A DNA stretch of 64,000 bases, taken from assembly GCA_038087015.1 (NCBI GenBank), contig JASBNA010000036.1:186001-250000 (forward strand). The letters run 5' to 3'. How positions within the stretch are numbered: the first letter of the stretch is position 1; each line of letters starts with the position of its first letter. Under the pieces are notes generated by a model that searched no databases, had not been told where the DNA came from, and saw only the letters and a list, made by a program, of their open reading frames with translations. A program made the position numbers and the translations under genes. Below, one piece after another: positions 25,560 through 35,487 of this stretch. The DNA is from Cerrena zonata. Taxonomy: Eukaryota; Basidiomycota; Agaricomycetes; Polyporales; Cerrenaceae.

Positions 25560-27557
25560 TTCCGGGAGGCATAAAGAGCCCCCTCCGAGCTCTCCTCTGC
25601 CCCCCACCATCTTCCCTCTCGACTCCCATGTTCACACACCTTTCACTCTCTCTTTCCCTCCAAGTTCAACATGTCTCGTCGCTCTCTTCCTCACTGTGCC
25701 TCTTGACCTCAACTATGTCTCGGTGCCACACTATCCTCGACGCGTCCTGCCACTCATGCAAACGAAGTCTACTCTCCCGCTATGGTCCTTAGGCTCTTGG
25801 CTTCTACTCTATACGTGACAACTGATACCTTCTCATCACCTGTCGGGCAACAATCCTTCTGGCGTCCCCTCTTGCGTTTGGAGACTCCTACCGGGCAAGA
25901 GTCGATATCTCGTTATGGCCTCCAACATCTCGAGGAAACCGCCACTGTCAGCAACTGAAGATTCTGAGAACCAACTTTCCCGCTTCCTACATTCCCTCGT
26001 CGCTATCGTCTGGTCCTTGTCGCGGCGTGGCACTCTCGGCTATCTTGTCCCCATCTCTACTAGACTAGTCAACCCATTCTCTACGAGCAACAAACTTCGG
26101 AGCTGCCGAGCCTTTGTGAACAACTCTAGACGACGTCTCGCGGCTCTTTCTCTAGCTTAACTCTTAGACATTTCTACTGGGCGACGCTGACTTCAACACC
26201 CAAGGTTCTTCTCTAGAGTTCTTTGGCACTTTTCACCGGATCGACTCCACGATGACGAGCTTTAGACCTGCTCTCTCTGCCTCAACTCTCTTGCATCTCA
26301 ACGCTCCTGATGTCTTAGTCCTCTTTTATTTCTTTCGAACCTTCTCTCTACAGTGTCACCTTCGCGATCTCTCTTGTGTGGATTGACTTGTTTCTCTTCT
26401 TGGCCCTCGGGAATGGCTCGACTGGATTCTCTGACGGACTACTTACTGACGACAACTGGGTGATCTCTTTGAAGTGGATTCTGCATCTGGTGACTAACGT
26501 TTACGGGCTCGTCTGTCTCAATTCAATTCTCCTTTTCTGCTATGCTCGTCCGATACCTTCAACTACCAATCCCTCAAGACTTCTAGCTTTAGGATTTACT
26601 TGCGCGTTGGCTATCCTCGATGTTTAACTCCGTGGCCTTCGTCTTGGACTACTGCTTCCTCTCATCTCTCTATTTCTGCGCCTCCTTCTGCTTCTATTTA
26701 TTGCACGACTCGCTGGTTTCCTCTTCCTTGGTGCTATCCCGGACTGTTGGCTCGCCCCATTCAAACTACTTATTCGGACTGGAACCACTTGCCCAAAATC
26801 AATACGGCCTCATCCCATCTCTTGTCTGTGCTCTATGATCTACAAGAATTCGCTTCTGCTGCCTCATCGCTTGCTCGTCACCTACTTCTCCACTCAGGTT
26901 CTCAGATTGTCTCCACGGGGCACTTCACTATTCGCGCGTTCTTGTTTCTATTATAGGCCAATGCTCCACTCAAAGCCCTTCGGTGTATCCTCTTCCTAAA
27001 TTCTCTTGCTGCGCTACCCTCTCGAGGCATACCTTTGCTGCTGGGCTTTCTTCTTGCTGTTGTTGTCCCGAAACTCACGCGTCTACGGATTCACTTGACA
27101 ACGACTGGCTGCAAACGTAGTACTCTTCTGATCATCACCTACGCCGAAGGACTTGTCCCTCTGTCTGACACTCTTGCTTCTCAGGCACTCACTCTGCATT
27201 ACTTCTACCCTGTTCTTGTTCATGTGTTTCTCAGTCTGGGAAATTTACTCGTCCTGCGACCTCTTGCTTCATCAAGATCATCCTACCGTCCGATCTCTTT
27301 GGAATTCTGCATCTGTTGTTGGCTCGTAATCTCTCTTCTCCTCCTTACTTCTCAGGTACTCTCTGCATTCTTTCTGCGCTATCCTTGCTCTTCGAAGGCG
27401 ACAAGATTTACTTGTTTACCAACTTGTTCTCTCCGTGAAAACTGCGCTCTCGGCTCCTTTCTCCTCTTGTACCTTGCTTCTATTCGTGGCTCATAATCTC
27501 TCCTTCTTCTTCCTCGATATCTCTGGCGACACCGGGCGAAGACCGGTCCTCAAGATC

Positions 27558-27668
27558 CCCGAGGTAAGGGCGTCAAGAAACGTCCTGGCGCAGGCCTTTA
27601 CGCGGCCCTCGGGATAAGTACCCGTCCCACAGTCGTAGGCTAGTGGGGCGGGGAAACCAACATGCGCC
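27558..27668 (+). ncRNA. HDV-like self-cleaving ribozyme, copy 1
   Basis: Nested double pseudoknot read by eye. P1 CCCGAGG (27558-27564) pairs with CCTCGGG (27607-27613). P2 GGCGCA (27587-27592) pairs with TGCGCC (27663-27668). P3 GCC/GGC (27594-27596, 27604-27606) closes the loop TTTACGC. ATAAGTA joins P1 to P4, a ten-pair stem (27621-27630 with 27643-27652). GAAACCAACA links P4 to P2; its CCAA fits the HDV C75-N-A-A catalytic joining segment. Between P1 and P2 is an extra hairpin, AGGGCGT/ACGTCCT (27567-27573 with 27580-27586), absent in the other copies. Cleavage would be expected at or near the 5' edge of P1. P1 does not begin with G, unlike most HDV-like ribozymes. Confidence 0.75.
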
Positions 27669-29340
27669 TGAATCAAGACCTACTCGACTTCTGGACCTGA
27701 TACTTGTTCCCTTGGGAGGCTTCTTTTCGATCGGATTGGCTCTCATTCTTACGTTGTGCGAATTAATTCGCTCGTCTCATCATGATCGAGCTGGTACTTC
27801 AACGGCCTAACTATTTATTTCGGGCACACAGTTTTCAAGTCGAACATCCGATCATCTGGTTACTGCCATGCTTCTGTGATGTCAAGACCCTCATTCAATC
27901 GCAGCCGAGTGGAAATGAAAATTCTGGCGCCAGCGTCGGTACGCTCTTCTTTGCACGACGGTGCCTGTTCTGTCCCCTCTCTTTAGGCGGCCTTAACTTC
28001 TTGACTATTTCCAAGTCTACCGCGTTTCTGGTTCCAGTTCCGTGCCTGGTACTGATGACACCGTCATCATTTGACGGTATTCTCAATACCTCTCGTCACT
28101 GTACACAACTTGAACAGTGACGCTCTCGTCCTTGTCCCTGCCGATTCTTCTCACCCTGATCCTCGCTAGATTCGCTGTGGCATTCTAGATTGTCGACACG
28201 GATGCAATCTGCTGATCTGCAATAAGAGAAGTCTAGCTGGCATCAGCCACATGTTGTTTTTTCCCCCCGTTCGGAACGGAATCGACTGTTCTGTAACATA
28301 CCATGGAAACGTTGTTCTTTCGGGAAAACGGAAGACGCACCGTGCCACGCCTCCCTGGGAGTGGCGTCGTACCCAAATGACCAACATTATGTCCCAAATC
28401 GGGAATATGGGTGGCTGATGGCGAATTGTTCGCCTCTTCAGACGGAGCTCGAATTTGCGGCTTGTCCGCTCATAAAATGCCCTGCTCCTCTATCAGCTAA
28501 CCTCACCCCTCTTGTCTCCTACTTTCATCTTCCCCGTCTATGGTGCTGGTTGACTCGCCTTACTAGACTCTCCTGTTCTCACGTGTTGGTTTATACCCTC
28601 CTCGACATGAGGCGTAACGTGCGTACTTGGCCTTACCATCGTGTGGCACAATCACTAACCATCGGCCGTTGACATCGTTAGGTTCACCGCTTCCCTAGGA
28701 CATCCTCTCGTACGTCGCCTCTTTATTCTTCCGACCCTACTTTTTTACTTATACCGCCTATTGTCTAGTGTGGCGTATTCAACATCGATAGGAAGATCGA
28801 CGTGTCCTTGGCCACACCGCCATCCCTCCCCTTCCTCCGTTTGCCTCCTTGTTGCTTGCCTCATCTTGTGTCGACTTGCCCTTCATCTGGACGCGGTGTG
28901 GCCAGAACTCCGAATCTATTCTTTGGGTATGTAGTCTTCCCGTGCGTCCATATGCATCCCACCCTAATACGATCTTATCCGATAGGCCTCGACTCCTCTC
29001 GGCTTAGCTCTGACAATCTCTAGTGGCTCCTTCTGGCAACAGCGCCTGCTAGGCGATCCCCGTCGACAACGCTATTCTGGGGGTCCACCCTAGCTGGGTG
29101 TCTAGGATGGGAAGAGTGCCGGCTCACCAAGAAATATTACGCACTGGGTGCCCGGTGACACGAAAGTCCGCATACCAACGTGTCTCTCGAAAACCTGCCG
29201 CTCAGACATTGTCTGTGGTGGTGGGTTGCGCAGCGGGTGGCTGGAGTGGATGCTCCTCAAGAATGCCCCAGGTCTCGCCAGCCTGTGCCCCGCAGAGCGC
29301 GCCCTGACTATCACGTCGGGGTTGCAAGATACTTCTAGGC

Positions 29341-29411
29341 GACGACTCTACTTTCTGGCAACAATTCTACTCTGGCAACGATTCTACCCTTTGGCGACGA
29401 CTTTACTCTCC
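29341..29411 (+). repeat. Degenerate 16-19 nt tandem repeat
   Basis: About four imperfect units of the form RACRAY-TYTACTYTCTGGC (29341-29359, 29360-29376, 29377-29395, 29396-29411). Similar CT-rich words recur more loosely elsewhere in the surrounding block. Confidence 0.5.
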
Positions 29412-29589
29412 GACGACACTTAACTCCACTCTTCGGCGACTCTCTTGATCTAGTCGACAACTTCTTGGACGACATCCTTGGAACTTTCTGCTTTCATCTT
29501 ATACTCCTACTTGTTACCTGGTCTCTGGCTGCTTGTTACTTCCGTGGAGTGTTGGGATATATACGATGTTGAGATTTTCAGGTGCGTAC

Positions 29590-29679
29590 CCCGGGGAAGG
29601 GCACGGACCTTTCCGTGGTCCCCGGGATAAGTAGCTGCGACGCTAGCGAATGCGCCTCGCAGTGAAACTAACCGTGCCC
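29590..29679 (+). ncRNA. HDV-like self-cleaving ribozyme, copy 2
   Basis: P1 CCCGGGG (29590-29596) pairs with CCCCGGG (29620-29626). After AA, P2 GGGCACGG (29599-29606) pairs perfectly with CCGTGCCC (29672-29679), eight pairs. P3 ACC/GGT (29607-29609, 29617-29619) closes loop TTTCCGT. ATAAGTA (29627-29633) leads into P4 (29634-29640 with 29657-29663, plus inner pairing). GAAACTAA (29664-29671) joins P4 to P2, with CUAA at the position of the catalytic C in HDV-type folds. This is the most compact and regular of the three. CC in L3 can also pair with GG after P1, as the P1.1 pair does in HDV, if P1 is shortened. An 11-bp perfect hairpin begins four bases downstream. Confidence 0.8.
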
Positions 29680-29682
29680 AAC

Positions 29683-29710
29683 TGTCTGGAGAGTGCCGGC
29701 TCTCCAGACA
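29683..29710 (+). repeat. Perfect 11-bp hairpin next to ribozyme copy 2
   Basis: TGTCTGGAGAG (29683-29693) and CTCTCCAGACA (29700-29710) pair perfectly around a TGCCGG loop. The loop and inner stem letters AGTGCCGGCT recur at about 29115-29125 without the outer stem. Confidence 0.65.
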
Positions 29711-29992
29711 ATGTCCTCTCCGGTGGCGTATGAGGGGGCTCACGCTTTCCTGGCGAGTCATACGTCCCTCATCGGTCAAGTCGCGCAGCGGGTATCTGAC
29801 GCGGCGATCTTCTTCGTCGCCTCAATGAACCGGATTCAGCTCACCCAATCTGAGACCTGCAGCGCGCACTGGTATCATCTGCAAGAGTGGTATCAGTTTT
29901 TTCCTTCAAGACTAGTTGAGGCATTCCCTATATCAAGATTTGGAGAAGACAAGCCCTCGACGTCGGCTCAAGGTTCGCCGGCCCTCAAGATT

Positions 29993-30076
29993 CCGGGGGG
30001 ATTGACACAGACCTTTCCGCGGTCCCCCGGATAAGTACCTACCCTCTTCGATTGGGTAGGGAAACTAACATGTGTC
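29993..30076 (+). ncRNA. HDV-like self-cleaving ribozyme, copy 3
   Basis: P1 CCGGGGG (29993-29999) pairs with CCCCCGG (30024-30030). P2 GACACA (30004-30009) pairs with TGTGTC (30071-30076). P3 ACC/GGT (30011-30013, 30021-30023) closes loop TTTCCGC. ATAAGTA (30031-30037) precedes P4 CCTACCC/GGGTAGG (30038-30044 with 30054-30060). GAAACTAACA (30061-30070) joins P4 to P2. The bases just upstream of P1 (CCTCAAGATT) nearly repeat those before copy 1 (CCTCAAGATC), which suggests a conserved cleavage context. P2 and P4 sequences share nothing with copies 1 and 2 yet pair fully. Confidence 0.8.
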
Positions 30077-30266
30077 AAAAATGGTAAGTGCCTCTCACTG
30101 TTTATGTATTAGAGTTCCTTAGTTGTACTGTAACTACATGATCTCCTGTCTATATATACTTGTTTCCCTCAATAAAATCTTACTTACATTCTGAAAGTGT
30201 GATCTTCTAAGTGTTCATTACAAGGAAGGGGTATCCATTAAATCATCATTACAGTATCATATCAAT

Positions 30267-32457
30267 TTACACTTTTTCAAATCCGAGCACAAGACGAGGA
30301 GTCTCTGGTCCAGTGAATGTGTAAGTAAGGTTATAGTACTTCTGGTCGTTCAGCGTTGCCTCGCCGTACAAGAACTTGGTCCTGTTTCCATTCGTCTCCA
30401 CAGTCAACTTCAAGCCTGGAATTTCGGCAGATCCAGACGCCAAGAAGTCGGCAGGGAAATCAAATCCGTAAATGCCATTGAACGCCAATGAGATTATATT
30501 CGAGATGCTGGCGTTTGCGGGGAAAGATTTCGAAGGTGGGTATGTGATAGTGATATTGGATGACGTAGCGATAGCGGAGATCGAGGACGACGTCGGGTAA
30601 AGCTACGTTTCGACAATTCCGGTTAGTATGAAGTGGTAATTCATAAAACTTAGTTTAAGGAAACTCACGTTGAGCCACGAAACGCCAGTGCCCTCGACTC
30701 CAGTCTGCCATATAATGCTAGCGGGAACGAAAGCTCCTGGGTTCCTCGCCGCGCCTCCGACGACGTTACCATCAATCTGTACACCACCTGCGCTAAGGCC
30801 GGGTTGCTTCCACATAGTGTAGTTTCGTGGATTCGCGATATCCTCAAAGGGAGGAGAGGCTGCTTGCGCAGTATGAAACTCAGACTTGGAGGCAGTAAGC
30901 TTGGCGATAACCGATTTAGGAACATATTTGTCGTGGAACTTGGACGTCAGGGGCAGTCTAAGGTGATACACACGATTAGTTCTACAAGTCGTACGAGTGA
31001 AGATGAGGTACTAACAGGGGGATGACTGCAGCATCCTCATAGTGGCCTCCAGCAGGTAACGGGAGAGGAATTGGGGCAGTGCCGTCGCTGATTCCCCCAA
31101 CTAGTCCAGTAATTTGAGCACCTAGGATACCGAAATAGAATTGCTGAGGAGACAATTTGAGTCATTCATATAACCCCAATGAGCAAATACGACCGACCAT
31201 ATCATAACCGTATGCACGATCCCAAGGAGGGCCCAAGGAGTGTATAGTGGGATTATAGAAGAACCCGACGTCCTCCCAGATTTTAGTAATAATGCCGGGA
31301 GCGCGGGAAACGATAGTCGAGTTCTTGGGCATGTAACCCCAGAGCGAGAGAGCGTAGAGAGACACGCCCGTATAAGTTCCAGAGTTATACTGCAACAAAA
31401 CGTCAGTATAATTTGGTAACGGATGATGATCACTGTGCTTACCTCGCTCAAGGTTCCGTGCCTGTCGAACTCGGTAATAGCCTCAGAGGCCCAAACATTG
31501 CCCCAATGAGTCATGTTCGCGTCCTTCATCATATTGCCAACGTAGGTCGCAGACATAACTCGCATGTACCATGGGTTAGAGTATACAGGATACACTACAC
31601 GTCCATTAGCGTTGGTTCTCTTTCAGAAGTGAATGAGGTATCTTACAGTTATCATCGTGGAATCCTCCGACACGGTAACCATCACCAACGGTTGCATTAT
31701 ACATGCTCTCCTTCATGAGTGAAACAAGATCGGGAGCAAGGAGGTGTTGAAACTCCTCCATCACGATAATCCATGAGGTACAGACAAACAGGCCTTGGTT
31801 CAGATCATACGAAGTATAGAGCTACAAATCTTTGTTTATTTGCTCAATAAAACCGGGCACAAAGGATACTTACCTTTGGTGGATAAGTTTCCCCCGGAGT
31901 AGGACCATCGGGGCTGTCGTTAAATGTACCGAACCAAAGAGCACTAGGGTCCTTAAACTATGCACATTTTGCAAGGGGTCAACTTCAAAGCGGCCAGGAT
32001 ACGTGCAGGACTAGAACTAACTTGGTATTTGATTCTACAATGAGTTCAGTTACAGTTAGTGTATGTGAGACCAGTTTACAGGTCTTTACTCACGCATTCT
32101 TGATTAACGAGGAAGCCGTCTTGACGTCGTTGCCCTCATTCCTCGCGAGAAGAGCGACAGCATACCAGGCCGAATACCGAACCGACCTGAACTATCACGA
32201 AACACAAGGTGAGTATTGCGACAAGATGAAGCTTAGAGAATCCTCACCAAGAAAGGAGCTCCATAATTCGCATCCAATCCTTCCATGGCATAGTCAAAAA
32301 GTTCCCTTTGGAGTTGCGGTAACGTGTTCAAGTGGGATCCATTTCCGTGTCTGTTAACCACAGCAGCGTTCTGAAACGTTGGTACCGCATCATATACCGA
32401 CGACGCGTAGAGGCAACTGGGCAGGATACCCAGAAGGACGATAGGTAACAGGATCAT
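30267..32457 (-). CDS. Conserved fungal secreted protein of unknown function
   Basis: The start at 32457 gives a clear signal peptide (MILLPIVLLGILPSCLYASS). The following exons encode regular amphipathic helical segments: VRYSAWYAVALLARNEGN, LYTSYDLNQGLFVCTSWI, SNPWYMRVMSATYVGN, EYNSGTYTGVSLYALSLWGY and GPPWDRAYGYDM. A beta-rich C-terminal part ends LVLGFEKV. About eight introns. The helix-pair pattern with conserved aromatic, Tyr-Asn-Ser and Trp-Asp-Arg motifs resembles (alpha/alpha)6-barrel carbohydrate-active enzymes, but I cannot assign a named family. Several N-glycosylation sequons (for example NGSH, NMTH, NSTI) fit a secreted protein. A TATA-like ATATAAGG lies about 65 bp upstream. 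No frame break noticed. Confidence 0.8.
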
Positions 32458-33809
32458 GACTGCCCAAGGGACGCAAGAGCCGCAGGATAGGACCGGTCGC
32501 GAGCATCATGCATCATGCCTTATATCTTGTGTAACACACAGGTGACGGTATAGAAGAAAGATATCATAAGGGACGGCCTCGTGATTTGCCAAGATCGTCG
32601 GTCCGCGTGCCCGCCTATAAGATACCGTTCATGTCGAAGATTTTGACTGTCTACTATGTATATGATTTGTCTAAACCTATTTCCGACCCCTTTCTACAAT
32701 GGTTGCCTGATTGCTCGAAGTCATAACGGGGTAACTCGGGGTAAACATGTGTTTTATTCCCAACTGGTTTTGGCGCTACAACGATTTCCTTGCCTTCTTA
32801 CGTTCAAGTGGACATCTCTGCAAGCGTACAAAGGCAGCGATGTCCGACTCGTTCAAAACTTCAGATATACCAACCTGATCATCGGCATAGCTAATGCCCG
32901 ACGAGTCGGCCACGTTATCTATTGATAGTGCCAACACCCACCCTTGCGGACTCTAAACTTGGCTCAGGAACACAAATCCACATGATGATACCGGAGAAGT
33001 TTCAGCAGTAACATTCAATCTGAGATAAGTTGTCGCGAAGTCAAATGTCTTTCGTCTACCTGGTTCACTCCCAATCATCCCTCTATCAGCTATGCGTCAT
33101 TGGTTGGAGTATATTACCTTGATGATGCACTACGAAAACCGTAGACGTATCATTCAAAGGTGTGAAATGTACGTAGAATTACAGAGGCTGCTATCCGCCC
33201 TGTCTGTCCCCTCATCTTTATCTTCAGGTACTGGCTACAACGTTGCCCCCGACGACTGTGCCATCCCAGTAATGACTCCGAATATGAGTGAGCAACTTAT
33301 CTTCGTATTTTATCTCTTACGAAAGACTTGAAATATAGAGGCACTCCCGCTAGTCATTTCATCCGAAACTTCCAACGTGACGAAAAAGGCAAGTGACGCT
33401 CTCTCTATGGCAACAGCCTTTCTATTTGTGGTAATCGCTTCGCATCCATGGTTGTTCTCATACCATCACTGCGTTCTTGCACGGACGGAAAGCTTGTTCG
33501 ATACGACTCTAAAGGTCTGCAGATACCTGCTCATACAACATAGAACACCAGTAATCTTACTGATCAAGTTCCTAGAGAGTATCATGTTTCAGTCTTTCGA
33601 CCGTGTGTCACCTTCATTCCGTCTGCCACCCTTGTGTCCAAATGACTGGAGCATAGCCCAGTCTTCTCATTGTTCCAACCTTACCATACATTCTCATCAG
33701 ACATAAATTCAGCTACGCACGCTTCGGGTTGACATTTTGTAAGTTAGAAATCTCAACTCCAGTGTAAAGTCATGATAACCGCTCATACAAGACGCGTACT
33801 ATGAGACAT
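32458..33809. other. Intergenic region, no supported gene
   Basis: About 1.35 kb. Plus-strand ORFs of 60-109 codons (for example 33377-33706) lack recognisable features or a believable exon chain. A TATA-like element near 32520 belongs to the secreted-protein gene. Nothing else could be supported. Confidence 0.5.
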
Positions 33810-34587
33810 CTAATAGACGTACGGGATTATCAAATAGGGTGTTTGCTTCGCCCAGCGTTCCCATTGAGATCCAAACTGTTCCTTCAACACCAAATCCTCC
33901 TTCTTGATCCTCGGTGCTATGAGTATTACCAAAGCAGCGACGAGGCCGAGCATTACGAACAAAATAAGCTTTCCGCCCAGGGTCTTGCCAAGACCACATT
34001 CGTACCACCATGATCCCGGTAGGAAATAGCACAGCAGTAGTCCGGGGATCTGGAGAACTGCTCCGCCATACGCTGGATGACGCACCCAGGCGTAAGGACC
34101 ACCCGTTATCAGCTTGTGCTCTTTGCGTACGGCGAGCTGGAAAGTAAATTGACGTCCGAGGTAGTGAAAGCAGAGCACACGAATTGCTGAACCACCGCAG
34201 CAAATAATCCAGCTCAGGATGAAACCCGGGGTAATGCGAATTTGTGAAGAATTGCCGTATGGAACAAGAAGTTCCCATAGCGGATGGATTTTGAATATTG
34301 TGGGGAACCATTCGCAGAGCAGAACATATCCTTCGCACAAAGTGATAATGTGTGATACGACCTGATATCAACCGATCTATGTAAGTACTAGTGTTAAAGA
34401 TAGAATCATTGTGACATACTGCAATAGACTGAGGTATCCATGATACTCCTCCTTTTATTGTGTCTCTAGTCGTTGTATTCGTTTCGAACTTGACCGTCTC
34501 TTCGGGGGGAGGTGGAGGATTAGGTGAGAAGTTCGACTTTTGCGTAGCCAACGCAATGAAAGGTAACATCGCTAGTCGTCCAGACAT
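33810..34587 (-). CDS. STE14: Protein-S-isoprenylcysteine O-methyltransferase
   Basis: ER membrane enzyme that methylates the C-terminal prenylcysteine of CaaX proteins such as Ras and, in fungi, mating pheromones. Two exons: MSGRLAMLPFIALATQ and a Pro-rich loop, then the intron (about 34349-34421), then VVSHIITLCEGYVLL, SWIICCGGSAIRVLCFHYLG and the diagnostic SAM-binding region TGGPYAWVRHPAYGG. The hydrophobic FVMLGLVAALVILI and the C-terminal RIKKEEDLVLKEQFG-type motif (here RIKKEDLVLKEQFG) come last. It ends LIIPYVY. An upstream in-frame Met (34608) would add seven residues; 34587 is preferred because it starts directly into the first TM segment. Function follows firmly from the family. 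Confidence 0.93.
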
Positions 34588-35487
34588 ACTAGTTGAATAC
34601 TCTGTCAATCTGGGACGTGAAGGTGAGACAGCGGCGCAGAAGTGGGAACCCCATAGTTATGTTGACTATCATATTAATACGCCTCTACACCTCACCTGAT
34701 ACCTTGGGAAACATCGTGGCTCGGAATATTGAACTAGCAAATTGGGATAGCGTAAGATTCCCAGCTAGTATTGATACGCGTGAGCCTTGAGGTGCGTAGA
34801 ATATGTTATAACCTTGGTCACTACGGCTTATAAGCGAGCCCAAGAGCTGTGTTAGCTCAGTTACCACAAAATTGTCACTCCTTGAGCGGAGAATATACTC
34901 ACTCTGACTTACCGTGCTTGGATGAAGTACTACCGGTCTCTGTCATGGGAGCGGTATCGTAAACCCCACCGATGTGTTTTGAGATTGAGATTGGAATGTT
35001 CGAGAGAAATTTTGTTATGATCTAGCCGATATAGTTCTAGATTCATTCCAGAATGACCGTGGCAACCATTTGTGTTAAGCGTCGATATTTCTGTTCAGTT
35101 TATAGAGTCCTATGACGTATGATAGCACGCATTGTATACGTATACTTCAGATGGTTACAGCGATTTGGGGGGTCGTTGTCAACCACATATTGCTTATTTT
35201 TGGCGAATTAAACGGGTGTCTACTTCGATGTCTTGTAAAGGGACTACTTTTTCTCGACTTGCTGTACTGCTCAGGCTCGTGGCGACGATCGCTGTCAAAC
35301 GTCACGTTGCCGTATTTGTACTTCAGGTTGTGGGTACGCAATCTGAAGCAATAAATGATAATCGTTGTAAAGAGCTGAAGAGACTCTCGTGTCATATCTG
35401 GGTATCTATAATTTAAAATGTTAAAGATAGAATACAAGTGATGTATATAAACCTATACATTTTATCTGGGCGGTATGCCCAACCAAT
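34588..35487. other. Intergenic region upstream of STE14
   Basis: About 900 bp, the promoter side of STE14. A 60-codon minus-strand ORF (34685-34867) and a short ATG-led segment ending in a GTAAGT donor (around 34911-34950) can be joined only into a frame with an early stop, so no gene is called. Confidence 0.45.

Larger units (their letters stand above)
25560..30090 (+). other. Pyrimidine-rich block carrying three ribozymes; no recognisable protein
   Basis: About 4.5 kb in which the plus strand is markedly C/T-rich, beginning after a CATAAAGAG word near 25570. All frames contain only modest ORFs made of Leu/Ser/Cys/Phe-rich text without domains. I saw no reverse transcriptase (no YxDD), endonuclease, integrase or transposase motif. 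Three HDV-like ribozyme folds lie in its 3' part, in the same orientation. They are accompanied by a perfect hairpin (29683-29710) and a degenerate short tandem repeat (29341-29411). An AATAAA occurs downstream at 30171-30176. The most economical reading is a non-coding transcription unit or a non-autonomous/decayed retroelement. The block boundaries are judged from composition only. Confidence 0.45.

Noticed and set aside
25621..27500. Reverse transcriptase or other element proteins in the pyrimidine-rich block
   Set aside because: All frames were scanned for YxDD-, endonuclease- and integrase-like motifs and zinc knuckles. Only Leu/Ser/Cys-rich short ORFs were found.
28400..28460. Hammerhead-like CTGATG near 28416
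   Set aside because: The core continues GCG instead of A, and there is no GAAA partner or third stem.
33377..33706. 109-codon plus-strand ORF
   Set aside because: Composition and context do not differ from other chance ORFs in the same gap.
34685..34950. Small two-exon gene upstream of STE14
   Set aside because: A start (MTETGSTSSKH) and a 60-codon ORF are separated by a plausible intron, but the phases do not match and the joined frame stops at once.
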